From Burkholderiales bacterium JOSHI_001 (GTDB lineage: Bacteria > Pseudomonadota > Gammaproteobacteria > Burkholderiales > Burkholderiaceae_C): a stretch of DNA of 64,000 nucleotides. The notes under the pieces are model-generated. The model searched no databases. It had not been told where the DNA came from and saw only the letters and a program-made list of their open reading frames with translations. Positions 27,322-35,823 of the stretch are shown in pieces; positions within the stretch are counted from its first letter, which is position 1; every line of letters starts with the position of its first letter. The DNA lies in contig CM001438.1 in NCBI GenBank assembly GCA_000244995.1, forward strand, positions 4,692,096 to 4,756,095, in the 5' to 3' direction. The position numbers and the translations under genes were made by a program.

Positions 27322-29643
27322 TCAGGCGATGCGGAAACGCGCCACCGACGCTTTCAGTTCTTCGGCGGTGCGCGACAATTCACGCACCATCTGGGCGGTG
27401 GAACGCGTGCCCTCGCCGGTTTGTTCGGTCACCGCGAAGATGTGCTGGATGTTGCTGGCCACCACGTTGGCGGACTCGGCTTCGCGGGAGGTCTGGCGCG
27501 AGATGCTTTCGATCAGTTCGGCCAGCTGGCGGGTCACGCGGTCGATGTCGCCCAGCGCATTGCCGGCCGCGTCAGACAGCTTCGCGCCTTCCACCACACC
27601 CTGCGTGCTGCGCTCCATGGCGGCCACCGCGTCCTGGGTGTCGGTCTGAATGGTCTTCACCAGCGCCGCAATCTGCCGCGTGGCGTCGCCCGAGCGTTCG
27701 GCCAGCCGCTGCACTTCCTCGGCCACCACCGAGAAGCCCCGGCCCGCCTCACCGGCGGACGCGGCCTGGATGGCGGCGTTCAGCGCCAGCACGTTGGTCT
27801 GCTCGGTGATGTCTTCAATCAGTTCGGTGATTTCACCGATCTCCTGCGAGCTTTCACCCAGGCGCTTGATGCGCTTGGAGGTTTCCTGGATCTGGTCGCG
27901 GATGGCGTTCATGCCGCCGATGGAGTTTTCCACCGCCTGGCGGCCGGAGTCGGCGGCCTGCAGCGACTGGCGCGCCACCTCGGCCGACTGCTGCGCCTGG
28001 GCGGACACCTCGTTGATGCGGGACGCCATCTGCAGCACCGATTCACCGGTTTCGCGAATTTCGCGCAGCTGCTCGGTGGACGCGGCCAGCAGTTCGGTGG
28101 ACGTGCTTTCCACCTGCAGCGTGGTTTCGGTCACCCGGCTCACCGTGCCCTGCACCTGGGCCACCAGGTTGCGCAATTCTTCCACCGTGTAGTTCACCGA
28201 GTCGGCGATGGCGCCGGTGATGTCCTCGGTCACCGTGGCCTGCTGCGTCAGGTCGCCCTCGGCCACCGTCTGCAGTTCGTTCATCAGGCGAAGAATGGCG
28301 GCCTGGTTGGCGTCGTTCACGCGCTTGGCTTCCAGCTGGTCGCGCTCGGCGTCCTGCTTCTGCGATTCGGCCATCTGGGCGCGCGAGCGCTGGTCCTGCA
28401 CGAACAGGCGCAGCAGGCCCCAGCCGGCGGCGGCCAGCAGCAGCGCGCCCAGCAGCAGCGGCAGCCACTGCAGCAGGCCGGTGCCGCCCGAGCCCAGGCG
28501 TTCCTGCACCTGTTCCAGCCCGGTGCGCAGGTTTTCGCTGTCGGCCACGATGGCGGCCTGCGCTTCACGCGCGCTGACCAGTCCCTGCAGGTTGTTCAGG
28601 ATGGCGCCGGCCTGCACCCGCGTTTCTTCGTACTGCTTCAGCAGGAACTGCAGCCGCTCCTTGGTGGCGGTGTCCTTGGTGCCGGGCAGGCGCAGTTCGG
28701 CGCTGCCCTTGTCCAGGCCTTCGGCCACTTCCTTGAAGGTGTTCATGTCCTTGCCCAGCAGGAACACCGCCTCGGGGCTGACCCCTTCCATGGTGAGGAA
28801 CTCGTTGGCGCTCTTGCCGATGCGCTGGGTCAGCATCACCAACTGGCCCACGGCCTGCAGTTCGGCCGAGGGCGCGTTCTGCTGCAGCTTCAGCGACGAG
28901 ATGGTTTCGGCGGTTTCCAGCAGGTCGGAGGACTGGCGGTTGATGGCGCGCAGCGCGGTGCCCACCTGGGTGAGCGTGCGCTCCTGGCCCAGCACGATCT
29001 TGGCGTTCTTGTCGGCCCGGTCCACCAGCGGGGTGAGGGGCTCCAGCAGGGTCTGCACCGGGGCGGGTGCGGCGGCGATGACACCGTCGCCCTCGCGCAG
29101 GCCATGCACGTTGGCCATCAGCACCGCGGACGATTCCTTCACCTCGACGAAGGCCTTGGCATTGCCCACCAGCGCCTGCGTCACCGACTTGGCCAGCCGT
29201 TGCGACTGCATCAGGGCCTGACCGGCCGCCGACACCCGGCCGGCGCCACGACTGGCCGTGAGCAGCGAGCCCACGATGCCCAGCGCCAGCAGCGCCAGCG
29301 CCACCAGCACGGTAACGAACAAGATGCGTTGCTGCTGTTCCAGCGGGCGCTTGCCGATCAGCGGCAGTGCCGACACCGCCGCGCCGGCCATGGCTTCCGA
29401 GCCCGGCAGGCGGGTTTCGTCGAATTCAGGCGCCAGTTCGGACGGTGCGGCCTCGGCAATGATGGACGTGTCGCCCACCGCGGTGGCCGGCAGCGCGGAC
29501 AGGTTCATGTCCATGGCCCCGTGGCCGCGCGCGCCCTCGTCGCCCGGCATGGCGTCCAGTTCGTCGAAGGTGGACGGCCCGCTGCGCGTGGTGGCCCCCG
29601 CGTCGTCTTGCGCCTTGCCCTTGAAACGGTCCAGAAAAGCCAT
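27322..29643 (-). CDS. pilJ: Methyl-accepting chemotaxis protein PilJ
   Basis: This 773-residue membrane chemoreceptor belongs to the type IV pilus system. It has a cytoplasmic N-terminal tail of about 105 residues, TM1 (ILFVTVLVALALLALGIVGS), a periplasmic sensor with PilJ-type repeats, TM2 (WLPLLLGALLLAAAGW) and a HAMP-like linker. The signalling domain carries the hairpin-tip motif EDITEQTNVLALNAAIQAA. I chose ATG 29643 because AGGA lies nine bases before it. An ATG at 29652 has AGGA directly abutting it, which is too close. The long N-terminal tail is unusual compared with Pseudomonas PilJ. Confidence 0.94.
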   Translation of the reverse strand: MAFLDRFKGKAQDDAGATTRSGPSTFDELDAMPGDEGARGHGAMDMNLSALPATAVGDTSIIAEAAPSELAPEFDETRLPGSEAMAGAAVSALPLIGKRPLEQQQRILFVTVLVALALLALGIVGSLLTASRGAGRVSAAGQALMQSQRLAKSVTQALVGNAKAFVEVKESSAVLMANVHGLREGDGVIAAAPAPVQTLLEPLTPLVDRADKNAKIVLGQERTLTQVGTALRAINRQSSDLLETAETISSLKLQQNAPSAELQAVGQLVMLTQRIGKSANEFLTMEGVSPEAVFLLGKDMNTFKEVAEGLDKGSAELRLPGTKDTATKERLQFLLKQYEETRVQAGAILNNLQGLVSAREAQAAIVADSENLRTGLEQVQERLGSGGTGLLQWLPLLLGALLLAAAGWGLLRLFVQDQRSRAQMAESQKQDAERDQLEAKRVNDANQAAILRLMNELQTVAEGDLTQQATVTEDITGAIADSVNYTVEELRNLVAQVQGTVSRVTETTLQVESTSTELLAASTEQLREIRETGESVLQMASRINEVSAQAQQSAEVARQSLQAADSGRQAVENSIGGMNAIRDQIQETSKRIKRLGESSQEIGEITELIEDITEQTNVLALNAAIQAASAGEAGRGFSVVAEEVQRLAERSGDATRQIAALVKTIQTDTQDAVAAMERSTQGVVEGAKLSDAAGNALGDIDRVTRQLAELIESISRQTSREAESANVVASNIQHIFAVTEQTGEGTRSTAQMVRELSRTAEELKASVARFRIA

Positions 29644-29719
29644 GGTCGTCATTCCTATTTGTTCGAACGGCGGCGGGATGGGCCGCTGCGTGTTCGCCCC
29701 TCGGATGGGCCCGCGCGGT

Positions 29720-30238
29720 TCAGCCGGCGATGGCCAGGAACTGGCCGTCGGCGGCCAGCGCGGCCAGTTCAATTTCCTGCCAGGTGCGGCCCTGCGTGTC
29801 GCGCCAGCGCGCACCGGCAAAAGCGGGCAGTGGGCCTGGCGTTGCCGCCAGGGGTTCCAGTTCGTCACGCTGCCGCAGGCCGGCCAGGCGGTCCACCAGC
29901 AGCGCACAGTTCAGGCCCAGGTTCGGGTTCAGCGCAATGAGGTGCGCGCCATCGCGTGCGGCCTCGTGCGGGCGCAGCCCCAGGAAGGCAGCGAAGTCCA
30001 CCACGCCGTGCAGGCCGCCGCGCAGGTTGGCCACGCCGGCAAACCAGGCCCGGGTGTGCGGCACCGGCAGGATGCCGTCAGCGTCAAAGATCTCGCCCGC
30101 CTGCTGCAGCGGGAACAGCAGGCCCTGGCCCGCCACGTCCACCGCCAGCCAGGCGGTGGCGCGCTTTTCCTCGCGCGCCTGCTGCATGCGCAGCGCCAGG
30201 CGGTTTTGCAGGTCGCGCAGCGCGTCCTTCTTGGCCAT
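29720..30238 (-). CDS. pilI: CheW-like coupling protein PilI
   Basis: This 172-residue CheW-domain protein couples PilJ to the kinase ChpA. It starts with a charged helix (residues 1-28), then the CheW fold with AGQGLLFPLQQAGEIFD, PVPHTRAWFAGVANLRGG and VVDFAAFLGL. Position between pilH and pilJ is the conserved one. Length and motifs are normal. Confidence 0.92.
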   Translation of the reverse strand: MAKKDALRDLQNRLALRMQQAREEKRATAWLAVDVAGQGLLFPLQQAGEIFDADGILPVPHTRAWFAGVANLRGGLHGVVDFAAFLGLRPHEAARDGAHLIALNPNLGLNCALLVDRLAGLRQRDELEPLAATPGPLPAFAGARWRDTQGRTWQEIELAALAADGQFLAIAG

Positions 30239-30282
30239 GGGCTTGTTCTTGAGCGGGCGGGTGGGGCGACGGGCGCGGGAGG

Positions 30283-30648
30283 TCAGTCGAAGGCCTTGAT
30301 CTTGGCGATCAGCTCTTCGGCCACCACGGGTTTGACCACATAGTCACGCGCGCCCTGGCGCATGCCCCAGACCTTGTCGGTTTCCTGGTTCTTGCTGGTG
30401 CACATGATCACCGGCACATCGGCGAACTTGGGGTCGCGGGTGATGGCACGGGTGAGCTGGAAGCCGTTCTGGCCCGGCATCACCACGTCCATCAGGATCA
30501 GGTCGGGCTTGTCTTCGGCCAGGCGGCGATGCGCCTCCTCGCCGTTTTCGGCCGTGCGCACCGCATAGCCGCGCTTGGTCAGCAACTCCGACAGGTGGTG
30601 CAGTTCGGTCTTGGAATCGTCAACAAGCAGGATCTTCTTGATGGTCAT
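30283..30648 (-). CDS. pilH: Response regulator PilH
   Basis: This is a stand-alone 121-residue receiver domain. The acidic pair lies in ILLVDDSKTE, the phospho-Asp in LILMDVVMPGQNGF and the switch Lys in DYVVKPV. In Pseudomonas, PilH opposes PilG or acts as a phosphate sink for the Chp kinase. ATG 30648 has AAGGA nine bases upstream. A GTG/ATG 24 bases further up would include sequence without family support. Confidence 0.93.
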   Translation of the reverse strand: MTIKKILLVDDSKTELHHLSELLTKRGYAVRTAENGEEAHRRLAEDKPDLILMDVVMPGQNGFQLTRAITRDPKFADVPVIMCTSKNQETDKVWGMRQGARDYVVKPVVAEELIAKIKAFD

Positions 30649-30710
30649 GGCGGTCGGTCCTTGCAGGGCCATCGCGCGCCCTGGCGGGGTGCGGGGGCAG
30701 GCAGGTTGAA

Positions 30711-31118
30711 TCAGGGGCCGGTGCGGCAGAACTGTTCCACCGCCTTCAGCAGTTGTTCCTTGGTGAAGGGCTTGGTCAGGTACTCCTCGGAGCCCACCAT
30801 GCGCCCGCGCGCCTTGTCGAACAGCCCGTCCTTGGACGACAGCATGATCACCGGCACGTCCTGGAAACGGGGGTTGCGCTTGATGATCGCGCAGGTCTGG
30901 TAGCCATCCAGGCGCGGCATCAGGATGTCGCAGAAGATCAGTTGCGGGTCGTGGTCGTTCACCTTGGACAGCGCATCGAAACCGTCCTCGGCCAGCACCA
31001 CCTCGTAGCCCCCTTGTTTCAGGAAGATCTCGGCACTGCGCCGGATGGTGTTGCTGTCGTCGATGACCAGGACCTTGGCGGCCTGCGGCTCGCGCCCTTC
31101 GCCTTGCTGCTTGTCCAC
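30711..31118 (-). CDS. pilG: Response regulator PilG
   Basis: This 135-residue single-domain receiver is predicted to be phosphorylated by ChpA and to promote pilus extension. VLVIDDSNTIRRSAE holds the acidic pair, IFCDILMPRLDGYQT the phospho-Asp, and EYLTKPFTKEQLL the conserved Lys. The start is GTG 31118, preceded by a strong AAGGAG eight bases upstream. It is the first gene of the pilG-pilH-pilI-pilJ-chpA series. Confidence 0.93.
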   Translation of the reverse strand: MDKQQGEGREPQAAKVLVIDDSNTIRRSAEIFLKQGGYEVVLAEDGFDALSKVNDHDPQLIFCDILMPRLDGYQTCAIIKRNPRFQDVPVIMLSSKDGLFDKARGRMVGSEEYLTKPFTKEQLLKAVEQFCRTGP

Positions 31119-31199
31119 GGACGACTCTCCTTGGCCCCGGGGCCACCCTGGGAAACGCCGCGGGCGATTCTCATGTCGCCTCGGGCATGTGGAACAGAA

Positions 31200-31385
31200 T
31201 CAGATCTGCACCATCTCAAAGTCCTCTTTGCGGGCTCCGCATTCGGGACAGGTCCAGTTCATCGGCACATCGGCCCATGCCGTGCCTGGCGCGATGCCAT
31301 GCTCCGGGTCGCCGGCGGCTTCGTCAAAGATCCAGCCGCAGATCAGGCACATCCAGGTGCGCGGTTCGCTCACGGTGTTGTTCAC
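31200..31385 (-). CDS. rubA: Rubredoxin
   Basis: This 61-residue rubredoxin is a small one-iron electron carrier. The Fe ligands are the four Cys in CLICGW and CPECGARKEDFE. HGIAPGTAW lies between them. The start is GTG 31385, because no ATG precedes the first Cys pair closely enough. A GTG four codons later is also possible. It lies between pilG and the divergent thiD-like gene, as in many Burkholderiales. Partner enzymes are unknown. Confidence 0.94.
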   Translation of the reverse strand: MNNTVSEPRTWMCLICGWIFDEAAGDPEHGIAPGTAWADVPMNWTCPECGARKEDFEMVQI

Positions 31386-31391
31386 AGGTCA

Positions 31392-31413
31392 CTACAATGA
31401 AAATCCATTGTAG
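31392..31413. promoter_or_regulatory. Perfect dyad between rubredoxin and thiD-like gene
   Basis: CTACAATG, a six-base spacer, then CATTGTAG form a perfect 8-bp inverted repeat. Each arm contains TACAAT, a near-consensus -10, one on each strand. It could be a pair of back-to-back promoters, an operator, or both. Confidence 0.5.
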
Positions 31414-31420
31414 CCATGCA

Positions 31421-31439
31421 CTTTGGCGAAAAGCCAAAG
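31421..31439 (+). promoter_or_regulatory. Hairpin in the thiD-like 5' leader
   Basis: CTTTGGC, loop GAAAA, GCCAAAG form a perfect 7-bp stem. After one A/C mismatch it extends by two more pairs. It lies 94 bases before the proposed thiD-like start. A second dyad, the perfect 14-base palindrome CCGGATGCATCCGG, is at 31510-31523. No TPP riboswitch consensus was found. Confidence 0.4.
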
Positions 31440-31532
31440 CGCCGTAGGCACATACGCAACATTCTTCACACTCCGCCTGAGGTGCTGCACGCGCTTTTTG
31501 CAGCCCTGGCCGGATGCATCCGGAACCCACCC

Positions 31533-32531
31533 ATGCCCCCCCAAGCGCCCCCTGCCACCGCCGCCGGTGAAGAGTTGTCCGCGGCCCCGGCCGAAGCCAC
31601 GGCGCCCGCCTGTGTGATGAGCTTCAACGCCGCCGACCCCAGCGGTGCCGGCGGCATTGCCGGCGACGTCTGCACCCTGGCCGCCATGGGCGCCCACGCC
31701 CTGCCGGTGACCACCGCCATCCTGATCCGCGACACCGCCGAGGTCTTCGACCAGCACGAGATCGACGCCGATGCCATCGCCGAGCAGGCCCGCACCGTGC
31801 TGGAAGACGTCACGGTGGCGGGCTGGAAAGTGGGCTTCCTGGGCAATGCCGAGGGCGTGAGCGCGGTGGCCGAGATCCTGTCCGACTACCCCGACACCCC
31901 GGTCGTGGCCTACCTGCCCAACCTGGGCTGGATGGACGACGACAGCGCCCAGAGCTACCACGACGCCTTCCGTGAACTGATCCTGCCCGCCGCCGAGGTG
32001 CTGGTGGGCAGCCACAAGACCCTGACCGATTTCCTGCTGCCCGACTGGGACACCGAGCGCCCCGCATCGGCGCGTGAACTGGCGGTGGCCGCGGGCGAGC
32101 GCGGCACGCGCTTCGTGCTGGTCACCGGCATCATGCTGCCGGCCAAGGCGGGCACCGAGCAGTTCATCGACAACGTGCTGGCCTCGCCCCAGGGCGCGCT
32201 CACGGGCGAGAAGTTCGAGATGTTCGACACCAGTTTCGTCGGCGCCGGCGACACCCTGTCGGCCGCGCTGGCCGCATTGCTGGCGGTGGGCAGCGAATTG
32301 CAGGCCGCCGTGGGCGAGGCCCTGGCCTTCATGGACCAGGCGCTGGACTCGGGCTTCCGCCCCGGCATGGGCAGCGTGCTGCCCGACCGCTTCTTCTGGG
32401 CCCTGCCGCCGCCCGAAGAAGGTGAAGAAGGCGAAGTCGGCGCCGATGGCCTGCCGGTGGACCCGTTGACCGAATTGACCGATGAACCGCACGACCCCAA
32501 GGGCAAAGGAGGACCGCGCCGTGTCCACTAA
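31533..32531 (+). CDS. thiD: ThiD-like hydroxymethylpyrimidine/phosphomethylpyrimidine kinase
   Basis: This 332-residue ribokinase-fold protein resembles ThiD, which phosphorylates the pyrimidine precursor of thiamine. The opening [20 protein letters not shown] and the anion-hole motif [12 protein letters not shown] fit the family. The central VxDPV and TPNxxEA motifs are not recognisable; the matching regions read [14 protein letters not shown] and [13 protein letters not shown]. An acidic tail of about 40 residues follows. ATG 31533 is chosen because the frame upstream is unconserved. The end overlaps hemL by 11 bases and contains its Shine-Dalgarno sequence. It is a paralogue or a divergent ThiD; substrate is uncertain. 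Confidence 0.78.
   Translation: MPPQAPPATAAGEELSAAPAEATAPACVMSFNAADPSGAGGIAGDVCTLAAMGAHALPVTTAILIRDTAEVFDQHEIDADAIAEQARTVLEDVTVAGWKVGFLGNAEGVSAVAEILSDYPDTPVVAYLPNLGWMDDDSAQSYHDAFRELILPAAEVLVGSHKTLTDFLLPDWDTERPASARELAVAAGERGTRFVLVTGIMLPAKAGTEQFIDNVLASPQGALTGEKFEMFDTSFVGAGDTLSAALAALLAVGSELQAAVGEALAFMDQALDSGFRPGMGSVLPDRFFWALPPPEEGEEGEVGADGLPVDPLTELTDEPHDPKGKGGPRRVH
32505..32523 (+). promoter_or_regulatory. Strong Shine-Dalgarno that fixes the hemL start
   Basis: AAAGGAGG ends eight bases before GTG 32521, inside the thiD-like 3' end. The in-frame ATG at 32482 has no such signal, so GTG 32521 is the start. Confidence 0.8.
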
Positions 32532-33810
32532 CCAAGAACTGTTCGAACGCGCCCAGCGCGTCATCCCCGGCGGCGTGAATTCACCCGTGCGGGCCTTTCG
32601 CGCCGTGGGCGGCACGCCGCGCTTCATCCAGCGCGCCCAGGGTGCCTACATCTGGGACGCCGAGGACAAGCGCTACATCGACTACATCGGCTCCTGGGGC
32701 CCGATGATCCTGGGCCACGGCCACCCGGCGGTGCTGGAAGCGGTGCAGAAAGCCGCGTTGGACGGCTTTTCCTTCGGCGCACCGACCGAGCGCGAGATCG
32801 AACTGGCCGAAGAAATCATCCGCCTGGTGCCCAGCGTCGAACAGGTGCGGCTGGTGTCTTCCGGCACCGAAGCCGGCATGAGCGCCATCCGCCTGGCCCG
32901 CGGCGCCACCGGCCGCAGCAAGATCATCAAGTTCGAAGGCTGCTACCACGGCCATGCCGACGCCCTGCTGGTGAAGGCCGGCTCGGGCCTGGCCACCTTC
33001 GGCCACCCCACCAGCGCCGGCGTGCCGCCCGAGGTGGTGCAGCACACCCTGGTGCTGGAGTACAACAACGTCGCGCAGATCGAAGAAGCCTTCGCCACCC
33101 AGGGCCAGGACATCGCCTGCGTGATGATCGAGCCGATTGCCGGCAACATGAACTTCGTGCGCGCCCAGGTGCCCTTCGTCAAGCGCATCCGCGAGCTGTG
33201 CACGCGGCACGGCGCGCTGTTCGTCTTCGACGAGGTGATGACCGGCTTTCGGGTCGCACTCGGCGGCGCGCAGAGCGTCTACGCCAAGGCACTGCCCGGT
33301 TTCAAGCCCGACATCAGCGTGTTCGGCAAGGTCATCGGCGGTGGCATGCCGCTGGCGGCCTTCGGCACCACGCGCGACATCATGAAGAACCTGGCGCCGC
33401 TGGGCCCGGTGTACCAGGCCGGCACCCTGTCCGGCAACCCGGTGGCCACCGCCTGCGGCCTGGCCACACTGAAGGAAATTGCCCGACCCGGCTTCTTCGA
33501 CGCGCTGGCCGCCCGCACCCAATCGCTGGTGGAAGGCCTGCAGGGCGCCGCCCGCGCCGCGGGTGTGCCCCTGGTGGGCGACAGCGAAGGCGGCATGTTC
33601 GGCTTCTTTTTTGCCGACAAACTGCCCCAGGAATACAACACGGTCATGGCCACCGACAAGGAGCGCTTCAACCGCTTCTTCCACGGCATGCTGGACCGGG
33701 GCGTGTACCTGGCCCCGGCGCTGTACGAAGCCGGCTTCGTCAGTGCCGCCCACACGGCCGAGGACATCACCACCACCGTGGCCGCCGCTGGCGCCGCGCT
33801 GCGCGGCTGA
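32521..33810 (+). CDS. hemL: Glutamate-1-semialdehyde 2,1-aminomutase
   Basis: This 429-residue PLP enzyme converts glutamate-1-semialdehyde to 5-aminolevulinate, the last step of the C5 route to haem. Characteristic tracts are [50 protein letters not shown] and the PLP-Lys region [16 protein letters not shown]. The GTG start with a strong ribosome-binding site gives the normal family length. It is translationally linked to the thiD-like gene. Confidence 0.97.
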   Translation: MSTNQELFERAQRVIPGGVNSPVRAFRAVGGTPRFIQRAQGAYIWDAEDKRYIDYIGSWGPMILGHGHPAVLEAVQKAALDGFSFGAPTEREIELAEEIIRLVPSVEQVRLVSSGTEAGMSAIRLARGATGRSKIIKFEGCYHGHADALLVKAGSGLATFGHPTSAGVPPEVVQHTLVLEYNNVAQIEEAFATQGQDIACVMIEPIAGNMNFVRAQVPFVKRIRELCTRHGALFVFDEVMTGFRVALGGAQSVYAKALPGFKPDISVFGKVIGGGMPLAAFGTTRDIMKNLAPLGPVYQAGTLSGNPVATACGLATLKEIARPGFFDALAARTQSLVEGLQGAARAAGVPLVGDSEGGMFGFFFADKLPQEYNTVMATDKERFNRFFHGMLDRGVYLAPALYEAGFVSAAHTAEDITTTVAAAGAALRG

Positions 33811-33840
33811 CCACGCAACCCGCATCTCACGCTTGACCCA

Positions 33841-33863
33841 CCGGCGCGCAGCCTGCGCGCCGG
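33841..33863 (+). promoter_or_regulatory. GC hairpin directly before mpl
   Basis: CCGGCGCGCA, loop GCC, TGCGCGCCGG form a perfect 10-bp stem ending eight bases before the mpl ATG at 33872. There is no T-run, so it is not a standard terminator. It occupies the place of the mpl ribosome-binding site. Confidence 0.5.
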
Positions 33864-33871
33864 GCACCACC

Positions 33872-35227
33872 ATGCACCTTCACATCCTCGGCATCTGCGG
33901 CACCTTCATGGGGGGCATCGCCGCCATCGCCCGCGAGGCGGGCCACCAGGTCACCGGCTGCGACGCCGGCGTCTACCCGCCCATGAGCGACCAGTTGCGC
34001 GCGCTGGGCATTGATCTGATCGAAGGCTTCGGCGCCGAGCAGCTGGCCTTGAACCCGGACGTGTACGTGGTGGGCAATGTGGTCAGCCGCGGCAACCCGC
34101 TGATGGAAGCAGTGCTGAACGCCGGGGCGCCCTACATCAGCGGCCCGCAGTGGCTGGCCGAGAACGTGCTGGCCGGCCGCCATGTGCTGGCCGTGGCGGG
34201 CACCCACGGCAAGACCACCACCACGTCCATGCTGTCGTGGATCCTGGAACACGCGGGCCAGCAGCCCGGTTTCCTGGTGGGCGGGGTGCCGCAGAACTTC
34301 GGCATCAGCGCGCGGCTGGGCAGCGGAAAAACCTTCGTCATCGAAGCCGACGAGTACGACACGGCCTTTTTCGACAAGCGCAGCAAGTTCGTCCACTACC
34401 GCCCGCGCACCGCCATCCTGAACAACCTGGAACACGACCACGCCGACATCTTCCCGGACCTCGCCGCCATCGAAACCCAGTTCCACCACCTGGTGCGCAC
34501 CGTGCCGGCCCAAGGGCGGCTGGTGGTGAACGCGCGCGAAGAGGCCCTGGCCCGGGTGCTGCAACGCGGCTGCTGGAGCGAGGTGCAGCGCTTCGGCAGC
34601 GCGCGCGAAGAGCCCGGCTCGCTGCGTGCGCGTGGTGAGCCGCACACCTTCGACGTGCTGCGCGGCAGCCTGAAGCTGGCGCGGGTGGACTGGCCGCTGC
34701 TGGGCGAACACAACCAGCTGAACGCGCTGGCGGCCATCGCGGCGGCCGAGCACGTGGGGGTGACACCCGAACAAAGCGCCGCCGCACTGGCGAAATTCGA
34801 GAACGTGCGCCGCCGCCTGGAACTGAAGGGGGAGGCCGGCGGCGTGAAGGTGTATGACGACTTCGCCCACCACCCCACGGCCATGCGCACCACGGTGAAC
34901 GGACTGCGGCGCAAGGTGGGGCTGCAGCGCGTGCTGGCGGTGTTCGAGCCGCGCTCCAACACCATGAAGCTGGGCGCCATGAAGGCCCAGCTGCCCTGGA
35001 GCCTGGAAGAAGCCGACCTGGTCTTCTGCCTGCAGGGCGACTACGGCTGGAGCGCCGCCGAGGCCATGGCCCCGCTGGGCCCGCAGGCCAAGGTGGCCGA
35101 CAGCGTGGACAAGCTGGTGGCCCAGGTGGTGGCCGCCGCCCGGCCCGGCGACCATGTGCTGGTGATGAGCAACGGTGGTTTTGGGGGCATTCACGCCAAG
35201 TTGCTGGCGGCCCTGGGTGCGAAGTGA
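33872..35227 (+). CDS. mpl: UDP-N-acetylmuramate:L-alanyl-gamma-D-glutamyl-meso-diaminopimelate ligase
   Basis: This 451-residue murein recycling ligase attaches the salvaged tripeptide to UDP-MurNAc. The Mur ligase domains show ILGICGTFMGG, the ATP loop GTHGKTTTTSMLSWIL (about residue 110), EADEYDTAFFDKRSKF, NNLEHDHADIF, and the C-terminal YDDFAHHPTAM with FEPRSNTMKLG. Length is typical. The start is ATG 33872, immediately after a strong hairpin. The stop overlaps the next gene by GTGA. Confidence 0.96.
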   Translation: MHLHILGICGTFMGGIAAIAREAGHQVTGCDAGVYPPMSDQLRALGIDLIEGFGAEQLALNPDVYVVGNVVSRGNPLMEAVLNAGAPYISGPQWLAENVLAGRHVLAVAGTHGKTTTTSMLSWILEHAGQQPGFLVGGVPQNFGISARLGSGKTFVIEADEYDTAFFDKRSKFVHYRPRTAILNNLEHDHADIFPDLAAIETQFHHLVRTVPAQGRLVVNAREEALARVLQRGCWSEVQRFGSAREEPGSLRARGEPHTFDVLRGSLKLARVDWPLLGEHNQLNALAAIAAAEHVGVTPEQSAAALAKFENVRRRLELKGEAGGVKVYDDFAHHPTAMRTTVNGLRRKVGLQRVLAVFEPRSNTMKLGAMKAQLPWSLEEADLVFCLQGDYGWSAAEAMAPLGPQAKVADSVDKLVAQVVAAARPGDHVLVMSNGGFGGIHAKLLAALGAK

Positions 35228-35823
35228 CGCGGCCGGCCCCAACCCACCTGCTGTACCTGCACGGGTTCCGTTCCTCACCGAAGTCCTTCAAGGCCCAGCG
35301 ACTGGCCGCCTGGCTGGCCGAACACCGGCCGGACGTGACCTGGTGGTGCCCGCAACTGCCGCCCAGCCCGCGTGACGCCTGGACGCTGATGCGCGCCGGC
35401 ACCGCCGGTTGGCCGCGTGAGCGCATGGCGGTGCTGGGCAGTTCGCTCGGTGGCTTCTACGCCACCGTGGCGGCCGAACACTTCGGCTGCCCCGCGGTGC
35501 TGATGAACCCGGCGGTGGAGCCCGCGCGCGACCTGGCCAAGTACATCGGCGAGCAGACCGCCTTCCACAACCCGGAAGAACGCTTCTTCTTCCGCGCGGA
35601 CTATGTGGAAGAACTTCACGCGCTGCGCCCGGCCACGGTCAGCTTGCTGCAACGCTACTTCGCCATCATCGCCAAAGGCGACGAACTGCTGGACTGGCGC
35701 GAGATGCAGGCCCGCTATGCCGGCGCCCACATCAAGCTGCTGGAGGGCAGCGACCACGCGCTGTCGGACTTCGAAGCCCACCTGCCGGACATCCTTTCCT
35801 TTCTGCAACTGAACCCATCATGA
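35224..35823 (+). CDS. YqiA-type alpha/beta hydrolase (esterase)
   Basis: This 199-residue protein of the YqiA/UPF0227 esterase family has [16 protein letters not shown] at the N terminus, the nucleophile elbow [10 protein letters not shown] near residue 75, and the catalytic His in [10 protein letters not shown] near 180. It probably hydrolyses short acyl esters; the natural substrate is unknown. The start is GTG 35224, overlapping the mpl stop, and the end overlaps the next ATG by ATGA, so translation is coupled on both sides. Confidence 0.9.
   Translation: MTRPAPTHLLYLHGFRSSPKSFKAQRLAAWLAEHRPDVTWWCPQLPPSPRDAWTLMRAGTAGWPRERMAVLGSSLGGFYATVAAEHFGCPAVLMNPAVEPARDLAKYIGEQTAFHNPEERFFFRADYVEELHALRPATVSLLQRYFAIIAKGDELLDWREMQARYAGAHIKLLEGSDHALSDFEAHLPDILSFLQLNPS

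Noticed and set aside
23975-27649. Plus-strand open frame of 1224 codons opposite chpA
   Set aside because: Same composition bias and no recognisable motif; chpA on the other strand has clear Hpt, HATPase, CheW and receiver motifs.
27301-29940. Plus-strand open frame of 879 codons opposite pilJ
   Set aside because: Antisense shadow with low-complexity His/Gln/Arg content.
31386-31532. TPP riboswitch before the thiD-like gene
   Set aside because: Hairpins are present, but the conserved CUGAGA and other TPP-aptamer blocks are not found.
32482-32520. ATG 32482 as hemL start
   Set aside because: No Shine-Dalgarno; GTG 32521 has AAAGGAGG at ideal distance and gives the family N terminus.
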